DNA of 64,000 bases from Lineus longissimus (Eukaryota; Nemertea; Pilidiophora; Heteronemertea; Lineidae): contig NC_088317.1 in NCBI RefSeq assembly GCF_910592395.1, positions 14,136,001 to 14,200,000 on the forward strand. Direction: 5' to 3'. Of the stretch, positions 11,101 through 21,141 are shown piece after piece (the stretch's first letter is position 1; every line of letters begins with the position of its first letter). The position numbers were made by a program, and so were the translations under genes. The notes under the pieces are model-generated. The model was not told the origin of the DNA and did no database searches. It saw nothing but the letters and a program-made list of their open reading frames with translations.

Positions 11101-12302
11101 GGCCACTGCCTATCCTGGCGACATTATTATTACCTTTTCTGTTGACTTCTTCAATTCCAGGTCGCCCACATCAAGCATACACATTTCATAGTTCTGGGAC
11201 ATCAGGGCGGAGGGCTGAAAACCTGCAACAGGAATCAATGCCTACTCAGTCTGGAGGGATGCCTGCAACTCCCACGAGAAGATCTGAACGGTTGCGCCAT
11301 CAGTCACCCGGGCGTGATCAGACGCCAGGACATTTAGGCCGGAATTACGCAGCCTATACGGGCGGTCTTACGGAGGATGAACAGCTGGCTCGAGCTATGA
11401 ATGAAAGCTTGCAACAGTCTCAAAGCAATAGTAAGTACTGAAGAAGAGAAAAATTATGTGTGCAGGATATTTCGCGAATTTGCTAGTAGGTCATGATCGC
11501 CAAAAAATATTCTGCCGCAAAAATCCCCTGCTTTTCTACAAAAATGCTATGTTTCCACAGGGGCATTGTCTCCAGCTGTAGGCCCTGTGTTGATATCAGC
11601 TTGGTATACTATGTAGGTGAAAGAGACTGTGTATACCCTCCGCACTTAGCACATATGATAATTACACCTGACAAACACAAATTCTACACCTTCGAATGAA
11701 AAAATAATTCACACACCACTCTTTCGCTGATTGACCTGTAATTTGGATGAGTCCGTGCCACATCCAGGACATCACAGTCATGGTTACATGTAGAAGTCAG
11801 TCAAGGCAGAAGATATAGATCTTTCAATATGCTTTGAGAATGACCCCCCGTTTTTGAGATTGAGAAAATGATTTGAAATTTGCCAGGAATTATGGAAAAT
11901 TGATGTAAAAAAAGACCTGGGCACCACCATTTTGCATACTCCTGAACCCACCAGTCAGCTCAAAATCTAAAGATATTTAGTGCAGCTCTCATTGGCTTTG
12001 CCCCATAACTAGAGGGGCAGCGCCTTGGTGCAATAGTTGGTACATTCAGAATCAGAGTACATTGTCCTATTCCAGATGCAGCGCCTCCACAAACCGCAAC
12101 TGCACCTACTGCTCCGCCAGAACCACCATCGTACGACTCACTTTACGGAGAATCCAATGGGATTCCACAGGCTCGCATTCCACCACCACCTCCTGGTTAC
12201 GAGGGAGCTGGTTCATCTCTGAACGATATACCCACTGTAACACAGCCGCTTTCAAACGATGACATTCGCAAGCGTAGACTTAGAAGATTTCAAAAGGATT
12301 AG
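8118..12302 (+). CDS. RHBDD1: Rhomboid-related protease RHBDD1 (RHBDL4), five coding exons
   Basis: The coding exons are 8118-8577, 9407-9553, 10200-10298, 11161-11430 and 12076-12302 (TAG 12300-12302). They total 1203 nt and encode 400 aa, every junction is GT-AG, and the frame is kept. The product is the ER rhomboid protease RHBDL4, an intramembrane serine protease in the ubiquitin/VCP degradation pathway. The catalytic serine is Ser153 in VGFSG and the histidine is His204 in TGHLSG. Their 51-residue spacing is the same as in the human protein as I know it. The N-terminal IPPVTLA, the HHADQWHLYYN loop and LWKGINLERKLGS are family hallmarks. The cytosolic tail has a UIM-like motif (GGLTEDEQLARAMNESL, about residues 300-320), a Pro-rich linker, and a basic C-terminus (RKRRLRRFQ) like the VCP-binding motif. 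The start codon follows a 5'UTR intron acceptor at 8098. Introns 1 and 2 contain a MITE and a SINE. No AATAAA was seen within the next few hundred bases. Confidence 0.96.
8623..8782. mobile_element. 160-bp pogo-type MITE in RHBDD1 intron 1
   Basis: Termini CAGTAGAACCTC... and ...GAGGTTGCACTG are inverted copies flanked by TA on both sides (8621-8622 and 8783-8784). The inside is largely palindromic, with GTCCTTAATAGAGAGGTGTC occurring in both halves. It lies 45 bp past the exon 1 donor. Confidence 0.85.
9930..10150 (+). mobile_element. tRNA-derived SINE candidate in RHBDD1 intron 2
   Basis: It has a pol III A-box match (TGGCACAGTTG at 9938-9948) and a B-box match (GTTCAATTCC at 9981-9990, repeated at once as GGTTCAATTCCC). 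The spacing is about 43 bp and a non-tRNA body follows. The ends are approximate and no tail or target duplication was identified. Confidence 0.55.
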
Positions 12303-13405
12303 ATTTAGACATCAGTGTCGAGAATTGTATCACTTTGATTCAGATGGAGATTTTGCTTTGAAAGACAAAGTGTGCACCACATAAATGCCCACCCTCTGCA
12401 TTGTCTACTAACATCAACTACATGTACAGGATTAGACAGGCTTGCATTCCCCGTGATATACATGTTTTGGTGCCATTTTACTTTTGTGACTTATTGTACT
12501 TAGAAACTCCAATAGGCCATTTGCCAGATATGTCGGTACCACCTAGGGTAGGCAAAACAAACCATCTTTGCAACAGATCTTCACGGTAAAAGATGCCAGA
12601 CAAGGGCTCGAGAAGCATTGTCTGGCATCATTGACTGTCAAAACCTATTGTAAAGGTAGTTTGTTTTGCGGTATCGAGGTGGTACCGGCGTATCTGGAAA
12701 AGGGCCTAGTAAACCTGAAACAGTGACCTTAACATTGAGGGTGTCTTGCTATAAACAGAGACGTGTGCTAAGGGAGGGTCCACTGTTTTATCGTGATGAC
12801 CACATTGGTTCATCGTTCCAGGCCACAGTTCTCTCCCTGGAATCCTTTCCTTAGAAAATTTTAAAGGGAAAGTCTGGTTCCCTTTCTCCCTCGAGGTCAT
12901 CTGCTGCAATCAAGCCCGACAGGTTTTCTATCATGCGTAACCGGCTCATTCAGTTAGATAATGAACCAGTGTGATTACAAAAATGTACCACATGAGCATG
13001 TCCTATACACTATATATATATTGACACATTCACTGATCACCACTCACCACTGTCACCTGGATGTACATACAGACTATATATATTATATAATGTTGGGAAA
13101 CGATATGGAAGACCCTTCAAATTTCATCCAAATTTACAAAAATAAGAACTCTCCAAATATACCCTTGGAATTTTTTGGATAGCTAAAAGCATTCCAAATA
13201 TTATCAGGCAAGATTTCCTTCAATAGTTTTATCAAATGTTGACTTTGCTGCAAGTTTTTACCAACTGTCCTCATCTTCAACTGGTAAAGCACGCTTTCCT
13301 GCACATTGTTATGTGTATTGTACTACAGTGCATGTAGTATCACACTGATGCTGATCTCGGATGATAATTTTTACCAGTTGTTATTCGTACACGATACAGT
13401 CAACA
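12303..13405. other. 3' flank of RHBDD1, no further gene seen
   Basis: Presumably the 3'UTR, then intergenic DNA. Only a MITE end (12727-12785) is recognised. Short open frames have no domain signatures. Confidence 0.5.
12727..12785 (+). mobile_element. pogo-type MITE, 3' end fragment
   Basis: GTGCTAAGGGAGGGTCCACTG at the right edge closely matches the right terminus of the MITE at 8623-8782. The left part is missing or diverged. Confidence 0.6.
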
Positions 13406-13552
13406 CAACAAACTCGAAATGTAGAACTGAAACGCCTTTTTTTAACACCAAAAAAAATTTACAACTTTTGTTCGTCTGCTAGCTAAGCCTCGATCTCGAT
13501 ATTCCCTACGGACCAATTCTATTACTTCAAGAGGGGTGTTTTAACACGACGA
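13406..13552 (+). repeat. Dispersed ~150-bp repeat, copy 1
   Basis: Shares GTTCGTCTGCTAGCTAAGCC, GATCTCGATAT and GGGGTGTTTTAACACGACGA, in the same order and spacing, with 34014-34168. It is probably part of a retrotransposon LTR, but its parent element is not identified. The 25 bp to its left (13381-13405) are an inverted match to 33994-34018. Confidence 0.75.
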
Positions 13553-13919
13553 GTCCAAATATACTCCCCCTCATGAACCTTCTATTTTACTAATACAAAT
13601 GTTCATCACAAGCGATGCTATCTGGATATATATGCCAATCTGAGGCACAGTCCATTGATTCTATATTAGCGCGAGCTACACGAATACTAGTAAGGACCGG
13701 GTGGTTCAACGAATTCTTCCGAAATGAAGAGAACCAAAACTGCGTTAAATTACGAATGTCCTACTACTAATGACCTATAATTTTCGAAACGAACCCAAGA
13801 CGCGGTTCACGAATGTCGAATATCTCTTGCCTCTTGTTCTGTAATTCACTTATGCTCTAAACACATGAATTTTAAAGTCATCCAAACTTTTTAACAACAG
13901 TAATGCGTAATATACTAAT
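13553..13919. other. No feature recognised
   Basis: AT-rich sequence where the 3' LTR of the BEL element to the right would be expected. I find no copy of the LTR candidate at 20659-21141 here. Confidence 0.4.
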
Positions 13920-14893
13920 ACTAATATCAACTGCGAGTAGCAACAACTCAGGGCAGTTTCCCGGAACAGGCTAAGGCAGAGTTCGTCGTACACCTTACAA
14001 TAGAGAGGCAGTATTATGGCCTTTGACCTCTATTGCTGCCGATTCTTTAAAACTGCTAGAGGATATTGCCTATTCCAAACCAACGCGTAATTATTTTTTT
14101 GTAATACTTGTGCGCATAATGATATCGCAAATACTTATATAGCGTTCGAATACTTTAGTAGGCTAATGTTCATCGCCCAATGCGTCAAGACTATAAACTA
14201 TAATACTCCTTTTCGCCGCTCTTCACAGTTACTACACGTACATGGGCATCGTTTCCTGGAAAAACTCTGGTGATGACCCCCAGTGGCGATTTTCCTCTTT
14301 GGTTGTTCTGGTTGACCAGCAGGACAACATCATCCGCTTTTAAGTCTGGTTGTCTGTCTAACCACTTTCCCCTGGTGTTCAGCGAGGTAAGGTACTCCTT
14401 TGTCCACCGCTGCCATACTTTGAGAACCAGGTCTTGAACACAATGCCAGCGATTTCTTGGATTTGATGCAATCTCATCGACTACATGTGGAGCGAGCTGT
14501 CCTCCTGCTTTCCCATAAATGAAGTGGTTTGGTGTAAGTATCGGTTCTTCTTCTGGTCCACCTCCAACGTACATCAGAGGGCGTGAGTTAAGAAGGCCCT
14601 CCACCTCGACCACTGCAGATAGTAGCTCCTCATTCGTTACTCCAGCAGAGATGAGGATTGCATTCATTCTCCGCTTGGCTGCCTTAATCATTGACTCAAA
14701 AATCCCTCCATGATGAGCTCCGGTGGGGAGGGGTTAATTTGCCATCATATGCTTTCACTCGCTCCAATGTCTTGGATTCTCTCCCCATCCAAGGCCTCCA
14801 CTAAAGCACGTAACTCTTTCTCTGCTGCTGTGAAGTTAGTCCCGTTGTCGCTTACAAATCTCTTCTGGTTTACCTCTCCGGGCTACGAAACGT
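13920..14893 (-). pseudogene. BEL/Pao pol 3' end (integrase part, DUF5641) and 3'UTR, copy 1
   Basis: The minus-strand frame 14691-14191 encodes the end of a BEL/Pao integrase (GLLNSRPL, ILTPNHFIYGK) and the DUF5641 tail (VWQRWTKEYL, GKWLDRQPDLKADDVVLLVN). Upstream, in another frame, lies SDNGTNF around the second catalytic Asp (14855-14885). The frame is broken near 14720-14740 and there is an in-frame TGA before it. The 3'UTR continues left to 13920. This segment is nearly identical to 21142-22110 and carries the same lesions. Upstream sequence (reverse transcriptase, RNase H) has been lost and replaced by 14894-15652. Confidence 0.85.
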
Positions 14894-15652
14894 GGTGGGT
14901 TAGGACCCCTGAATTTATAGGCCACAGGACGGTTGTTAACCACTGAAGCGCTTCAAATCATTGCATAACATCATTGTGACTTACAATATTACCCAACCCG
15001 ACTAGTTGGTAAACAAGAAATAGCCGTATACTTAGACCTGTAAGGGGGTCAGTGGGGTATGAATAATTTTGGACATGCCATTTTTTGTTAATAAATTGAA
15101 ATAAAATACAAAAAAACATTGCATAAAAGAAATTACCCCTTGAAGTACTTGTTATAAACCTCTTTCACATGTGTATGCCACTTGAATATAAATAAATAAA
15201 TAAATAAAATGTACAGACACAAAAAACTCCAAAATTGTCAAGGGTATGAATAATTATGGGCTTAACTGTATCTCTACCAGGACCAGATGAATTCGATGAA
15301 CTTGCTCAGGATCTTGAGGATGTTGAAGGTCGCGTTAGACGTGTGATTCTGTTTATTGATGGGGTCATCATTCGCATTCAAAGGCAGGACCATGCAGGAA
15401 ATGCTTATTTTTGTGGTCGCAATGGAAAAAGTTGTGATGCCACAGTAGCAGTGATTTGTACACATGCAGTTTCATTGAATGATTACCAGGTAATCTAAAA
15501 AAAACTTTTTTCTCAACACCCTGTTAACACTGTGTTAACACCCTGTTAACAGCCTGTTGAATCTGAGCACCGTTTGAGGAGCCCAGATTAGCGAATCTGT
15601 TAACAGATCTGTTACAGATCAGTAACACTAACACCCAACACCTAACACACAC
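14894..15652. other. Unrelated block replacing the BEL reverse transcriptase
   Basis: BEL coding sequence stops at both edges. Inside are a (AAAT)n run (about 15189-15210), a fragment of Harbinger transposase (15281-15489) and a patch of GTTAACA repeats (about 15518-15625). About 2 kb of expected BEL RT/RNase H sequence is absent. How the replacement happened is not visible. Confidence 0.6.
15281..15489 (+). pseudogene. PIF/Harbinger-type transposase exon fragment
   Basis: A 209-nt open segment is bounded by an acceptor-like TCTCTACCAG and a donor-like CAG/GTAATC. It encodes FIDGVIIRIQRQDHAGNAYF followed by CGRNGKSCD, which matches the region around the first catalytic Asp (IDG) of HARBI1/DDE_Tnp_4 transposases in the group that also encodes RPDHAG-type loops. 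Only this exon is present. No rest of a transposon or inverted repeat is recognised nearby. Confidence 0.65.
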
Positions 15653-16212
15653 TGGATTGTGAAATCACCCAATCTCGGCTGATCATCTCTGAACGGACTG
15701 TCTAGGTTGTAATGACCATCTTGCTGGCAGCATGACTGATCCCATATCTGGAGTGCCCTTTGGTCTTCGCGGGAGGGATGAGGTCTTGATTTTGCTAAAA
15801 TCGGCGGGCCTCCATCAATCTTCCAGAACTGTTCAACTTGAGCTTGAAGCAGGGCGTCTGCGCTGTCACAACCAGTTCGGACGAAATTGCTGCTGGCGAC
15901 TTCTTCAACTGGACTTGATATCGGGCCATTCAAACACCATCCAAACACTGATCGGGTAGCATAGGGCTCGTCATCCCCTCCACGGCAGATTTCTAACGGT
16001 CTAAGTGCTGCGGGCACGGCTTGACCAATGAGAAGACCAATGTTGTCTTCAGTGCTGTTAGTTATCTTCAAGTCTCGTAGATAGCGCCATTCCTCGATGT
16101 CTGTGTGAGCCAGCTTCTTGGTCAACTTTGGAAACGTTTTCAGTGCGGATACTCTGGGCAGCTGCGTCAGTCTTCCTTTTCCAGACGGGTTGGATGAGGC
16201 TTCAAGCTGCAA
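15628..16212 (-). pseudogene. BEL/Pao pol N-terminal part (DUF1758 region), truncated
   Basis: The reading WRYLRDLKI, then LLIGQAVPAALRPLEICRG and RSVFGWCLNGPI is the segment between protease and reverse transcriptase in BEL/Pao pol. It continues with SREDQRALQIW and GHYNLDSPFRDDQPRLGD, just where the RT domain should begin, then ends in unrelated sequence near 15653. It overlaps the preceding reading frame (16167-16679) in another frame, so a frameshift separates them. Confidence 0.82.
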
Positions 16213-16679
16213 CTCGATGACACTTGACTGTTGGTCTTCTGCCCTTTTAGCTGCAGATCATTCGCCAAACTTTCAGAACAGAATGTTCTATTGCTCCCTG
16301 TGATAAGTAGCGCTTGTGTCTTCGTAAATTTGTCTTGGTCTTTTCCCCTGACATACACGGTCACGATTGGCAAGGCTATTCGGGTGGTCTTGGAAAAGGC
16401 AGCAGGACCACAAACACAGCCAGTTTTGACTTCTTCTTTTTTCTTGACCTCTTCTGGTTTCTTGACAGCATCTTGTTTCCTGCCAGGAATTGACAGTGCG
16501 TCATGGAGGAGACTTGAATGTTTCTTGGAGCAGTTTTGAACGGAACATCCATCATTCTTCCTGCATTTTCTGTAGCTGTGATTCGAATGATCTAGGCAGT
16601 TGAAACAGAGTTTCTTCTCTCTGACGATCTCTAGTCGTTTGGTAGGTGTCATAGACTTAAACTGTCGGCAATCCTTCAT
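16167..16679 (-). pseudogene. BEL/Pao zinc knuckles and protease, catalytic Asp lost
   Basis: The frame holds CFNCLDHSNHSYRKC and a second Cys/His cluster (CSVQNCSKKHSSLLH), typical of the gag/protease junction of BEL elements. The protease follows, but its active-site triad reads ITGS in ALLITGSNRTF where D(T/P)GS is expected. This needs two base changes and abolishes aspartic protease activity. A further CX2CX3HX4C knuckle (CNICSGEHRMKDC) spans the boundary to the upstream gag frame and is reached only after a one-base frame change near 16705-16720. Confidence 0.82.
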
Positions 16680-18196
16680 TCTGTGCTCACCACTGCAAAT
16701 GTTACACTGGATCTATTGGTTTTGTACTTCTCGGCTACCGTAGATTTAGTTGACTTGGGCGTTGCACTGGCATGACTGGCCTTGCTTTCTTCAGCTCGAA
16801 CGTTGAAATTGCTGGCGCCCTTCCAGTAGGTCTTAATTTCATGCCTTTCTCTTGGTTTCTGGACATCGATCTTTCCGAATACGGGATCGCAAGCTTTGTC
16901 CGCCACTATGTCCAGGAACTGGCTCAGCTCTTCAAAGGTCGGATATCTGTCCTTGCTGTCCTTGCTTTCAAAGGCTTTCTTTCTCCATCGGCTTTGAAGA
17001 TATACTGGCAACCGCGATACCACCTTCACCATTCTCTCTTGCGAGTCGATTTCATTCAGCTTATTCATAGCTCGCAGCGTCTCTAAACAGCTGGTTACAT
17101 CATCTGCGAATTCCCGGAGAGATTCACCGTTGTTTGGCTTAACGGCTTGCCCATCCACGATCTTGGCTATCCATGCTTTGGCGATGGCATGTGGATCTCT
17201 AAACCGCTTCTTCAAAAGCTCTTTGGCCTTGAGGTAATCTTGTGTTGGCGACGACATCAAGGCGCCTGGTTGAATCACTCTCGCGGCCCTCCCGGTACAA
17301 TACTCGAGGAGACAGTTGAGCTTGTCAGCATCGGCCACCGTAGAATGATGAATGGTGCAGTCAAAGGAGTTCAAAAAGGCGTGGTACATCAGGCAGTCCC
17401 CATCAAATGACATAATCTTTGGCTTTGGAAGTCGCATCGCGTCGAAGAGTTGTCTCTGGGCTTGCATCTGAAATTCGCTGATGGCAGACTGATTCGGTTG
17501 ATAACTGGTGGTCATCACGGGTGGCGCTGCATAATGGACTGGGACATAGGTCGTGGCTGGCCATGGCTGGAAACTGGTTGACATCACCGGTGGGGCTGCA
17601 TAGTGGTCAGCTGCTGTTGACTGTGGCATCGTGGCTGGTCACGGCTGCATCCCTAGAGCTGTAGCTGGGTCGGTGCTGTAGGCCATATCCCTTTCTGGCT
17701 GTTGATTCTGAGGGACGTCTTGTTCTATAGGCACTTGTCTTGACGCCTCTGGTGCTTGATGCCTAATTGGGGACCAATCTGGGAATTGCGGATTCGTATC
17801 TCCGGAACGGGCTGCTGTCGATGTGACGAAATCTTGAGGTGGTCCCTCTCTCATGGTAGTCGACTGTTTGGGGGTCGTCTCAGGAATGATGGCTTTGGAG
17901 GTGCGTGACGCTGCGGTAGATCCTCGGACGGAGCGCTTTTCCACGTACTCAGTGAGGGTCTCTTCTTCAATCGTTGCCATCTCCAGTTCTGCCTCAATCT
18001 TCATTCTCTCCACTTCCATCGTCTGCCGCTTGATCTCTAGCTGCTTCTTGTTCATTTCGTCTTGTAGTCGCAACTTGGCGGCAAGCACGGCTCTCTTAGC
18101 TGCGGCCTTTGCCAATGTGCTTGAAGCTCTGCTCGATCTGCTGGCTTTCGAGGAAACTCTGGATCCCGCTTGAGACACGCTGTCATCTGGCGTTAT
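16676..18196 (-). pseudogene. BEL/Pao gag (DUF1759 type), middle and C-terminal part
   Basis: One minus-strand frame runs from the insertion edge at 18196 to 16676 with a single in-frame TGA (17639-17641). It contains a Ser/Ala-rich start, a long helical coiled-coil-like segment (KKQLEIKRQTMEVERMKIEAE), two to three tandem HYAAPPVM/QPWPAT repeats, and then the DUF1759 capsid-like domain (LPKPKIMSFDGD, FLNSFDCTIH, LLKKRFRDPHAIAKAWI). The TGA falls where the repeat unit elsewhere has TGG (Trp), so it is a simple decay mutation. The frame continues upstream across a 1.86-kb insertion into 20035-20496. Confidence 0.85.
18190..18196. repeat. 7-bp target-site duplication, left copy
   Basis: GCGTTAT, repeated at 20058-20064. 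The two copies flank the insertion at 18197-20057 inside the BEL gag gene. Confidence 0.7.
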
Positions 18197-20057
18197 GCAA
18201 CGTACTCTCTACTATACCACAGTAGAGCATTTCACTGTTGTCGATATCGCATTAAACAGTAAACATTCTACTGTGTGTTTGCTTTTGCGCACATTCTCTG
18301 CGCAACGAAGAATACCATTGAATATTATATAAATATTGCATGTCAAGCCATAGAATAGTCAAAATTATTTGTCAGGTCAAAAATTATTTCACGAGGCTTT
18401 AAACCAAACCTTGAAGAAATCGGCCCAGCAGGTTTTGCACAGCGACCCAAACCACTGTCAAAGTGATTTTTAATCGGCGGATACGCAAATCATGTATGGA
18501 GCCAAGACGTGTACATTATGTACTGTAGACAGTGTGTGTTTACATTAGCAGACGATGTTTGTTTGAAGCGAGTCCAGGCCCAACTTGAATGCCTTGTACT
18601 TTCTGTTCGTGGATGTAACAGTCCCACCCAATGCAACCTACCTACTTTGTGGGTGTAATTCAAGACCCTGACAGTATCACTGTGCAACTTCCTGGCTTAA
18701 AACGCCGTAAATATGCTGTTTTTTATCGCCGATTTCGTCGAAATCTTAATGGCCGCCATTTGCAATATCGCGTCATCGATGACGTCAGCCGTGGAATAAT
18801 GCCGTGGAATAGTCAAAATTATCGCATGGCACGTGGTCGTGAATGACGCGACGTGATTGGCTCACATACTAATGAGGTATGATAATCTGGAATATTGTTG
18901 AATGACCACGTGTTTTTAATTTGTACTATATATATAGTTTTTGACTGTAGCCGAATAGATGATAGATCAATAAATCAATTTGAATTTGAAATTTTCACTC
19001 TTTTATTTCATTTTAGCAGTGAGGATGGGCACTGCCAGGAGTATGAGGGGTTGGGGTGGTTAGGTCCTCTCATTCCCAGCTGCCAGTCACAGTCTGGTAA
19101 ATTTTTGTCTCAAGTATGAATTTTGGCAATGATCATGGGTCGGGGTCCTATCATTCCCAGCCACGAGTCACAATCTGGTAACTTTTTGTCTCACGTATGA
19201 AGTTTGGCAGTGATCATGGGTCGGGGTCCTATCATTCACAGCCGCGAGTCACAATCTGGTAACTTTTGTCTCACGTATGAAGTTTGGCAGTGATCAGGGG
19301 TCGGGCTCCTATCATTCCCAGCCACGAGTCACAATCTGGTAACTTTTTGTCTCACGTATGAAGTTTGGCAGTGATCATGGGTCGGGGTCCTATCATTCCC
19401 AGCCGCGAGTCACAATCTGGTAACTTTTTGTCTCACATATAAAGTTTGGCAGTGGTCATGGGTCGGGGTCCCATCATTCCCAGCCGTAAGTCACAATCAG
19501 GTAACTTTTTGTCTCACATATAAAGTTTTGCAGTGATCAGGGGTCGGGGTCCTATCATTTCCAGCCACGAGTCACAATCTGGTAACTTTTTGTCTCACGT
19601 ATGAAGTTTGGCAGTGGTCATGGGTCGGGGTCCCATCATTCCCAGCCGTAAGTGACAATCAGGTAACTTTTTGTCTCACATATAAAGTTTGGCAGTGATC
19701 AGGGGTCGGGGTCCTATCATTCCCAGCCACGAGTCACAATCTGGTAACTTTTTGTCTCACATATAAAGTTTGGCAGTGGTCATGGGTCGGGGTCCCATCA
19801 TTCCAAGCCGTAAGTCACAATCAGGAATTTTTTCGTCTCACATATAAAGTTTGGCAGTGATCAGGGGTCGGGGTCCTATCATTCACAGCCACGAGTCACA
19901 ATCTGGTAACTTTTTGTCTCACGTATGGGCCCACTCATTGTTAATTCAAGAAGCGGATAATAGACGGCGAAGGCATCTGGCCAACTGTGAACTGTCTACT
20001 GTGTAAGTGGAAAATGGAGACAGTGAAGAGTTCACTGTTTTGTGCGGAGCATGCTCT
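18197..20057. mobile_element. 1.86-kb unclassified insertion in BEL gag
   Basis: The segment is bounded by direct GCGTTAT repeats, and the gag reading frame on the two sides is contiguous and in phase once it is disregarded. It has no transposase and contains the 81-bp minisatellite. ACAGTAGAGC/TCTACTGTGT words occur near both ends, but no clean terminal inverted repeat was found. A 7-8 bp duplication would suit a hAT-like or another cut-and-paste element. The class is unknown. Confidence 0.65.
19120..19927 (+). repeat. 81-bp minisatellite, about 10 copies, partly higher-order
   Basis: Units begin at about 19120, 19201, 19281, 19362, 19443, 19524, 19605, 19686, 19767 and 19848 (one is 80 bp). 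Each contains GGCAGTG.TCA.GGGTCGGGG and CTTTTTGTCTCAC.TAT. A more diverged copy precedes at about 19038. From 19443 two variants alternate, B (GGTCATG, CCCAT, CGTAAG, CAATCAGG) and A (GATCAGG, CCTAT, CACGAG, CAATCTGG), forming a 162-bp dimer repeated three times. No unit has an open frame throughout, so it is non-coding. Confidence 0.95.
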
Positions 20058-20496
20058 GCGTTATTTTACCATCCTCTCTTATATCTTCATCTTGAGGTTG
20101 ACCTTCGTGGAGGCGTGACAAATCTGCTAAGTATTTGAATCTGGCACGCGCCTCACCCAGCAAATTACACACGTCTTGGAAATGGGTCATGCAAAGATCC
20201 AATCTGGCTGGCACAACTGTAGCTAAAAGCTCTACATAACGGTCGTGAACCACCTTGAATCGGCTGCAGGCATCTTCCAGCTTCTTGAGATGGGGCTCGA
20301 GGTCTCTTATCGGGGCTTCTCGGTTATCAGAAGCTTTGCGGAACTAGCCGTACAGTTTCGAGACATTCGCCGCATGCCCGCCTCTTTCCCGTCCTACTTG
20401 CACCCATTCTTCTCTTAGGATGTCCTGTTGGTCAGGTCCACTCCGGGGCACTGGCTTACGTTCACTTCTGCGAACTTCTTGTACGGCGTTCGACAT
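20035..20496 (-). pseudogene. BEL/Pao gag N-terminal part
   Basis: Reading starts at ATG 20496-20494 (MSNAVQEVRRSERKPVPR) and continues through a helical segment (KKLEDACSRFKVVHDRYVEL, LLGEARARFKYLADLSRL) to the insertion edge at 20064, with one in-frame TAG at 20344-20346. The phase matches the gag frame that resumes at 18196, so 20496-16676 was one gag gene before the 1.86-kb insertion. It lies 160 bp downstream (minus strand) of the candidate LTR, the usual position for gag. Confidence 0.75.
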
Positions 20497-20658
20497 CTTG
20501 TTCGATTCCTAACCAATCGGTCCACCGTAGAATTTCCTGGCTCGAGCTTGGACTTGTGCCAACTGGGATCTCGGAAACTGGAAACTGGGTCAGCTGTACT
20601 TCTACGGCCACTCTGCTGTGTACAAGCTAGATATTTGATTCTCTCGTTGAAATAGAAA

Positions 20659-21141
20659 TGTGAGGGGTACTCGTGCTTGGATTTACTTGATTCAGGGTTG
20701 AATATTGAGATGCTTATAGGAATTGCAACAACTCGTGAGTAAACAGATCTTCGGAAGTTTAATATACATGTACCTTTATTTTATACACTGGCATTTCGGG
20801 CATAGCTCCCGTCACTATGTACTCTAAGTCCCTGTTACAACTGCGTAGCCTACATACAGCAGAATTTCAACGAGCTGAAGTCCTGGGGTATTACCAAGCG
20901 TAACCCTCAAGCTCCTGTGAGCGACTGACTATCATCAGCCAGGGACTCCGAACGGACTAACAAGTTGCCACCCAACCAATTAGCACATTTCAAGCGCATT
21001 CCAACGCGCTTATGGCGTCAATTAACATTCCAACGTGGGGGTTCCCGACGCAGTTGCTGGGCCAGCTCCGTCAACAACAACAAGTTACTTAATTGGTTAC
21101 TGAGAGCCTAGTTACAATAAAAGGCAACTTTGGCCTCAACA
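20659..21141 (-). repeat. Candidate BEL/Pao LTR
   Basis: On the minus strand it starts TGTTGAGGCC (21141) and ends CCCCTCACA (20659). It carries TATAAAA (20785-20779) overlapping AATAAA (20780-20775), and sits exactly between a pol 3'UTR (to its right) and a gag start (to its left). The right edge coincides with the point where similarity between the two pol 3' ends stops. No second copy lies in the window, so the boundaries are inferred. An alternative right edge is 21082. Confidence 0.55.

Noticed and set aside
13385-13919. 3' LTR for the BEL element ending at 13920
   Set aside because: No similarity to the LTR candidate at 20659-21141 is visible, so I could not support it.
15040-15265. 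Two GGTATGAATAAT words that suggested a Tc1/mariner-type MITE
   Set aside because: They are in direct, not inverted, orientation and no terminal inverted repeats could be paired.
15518-15625. Cluster of CTGTTAACA repeats
   Set aside because: A short degenerate cluster with no regular period. Not a CRISPR-like or satellite array.
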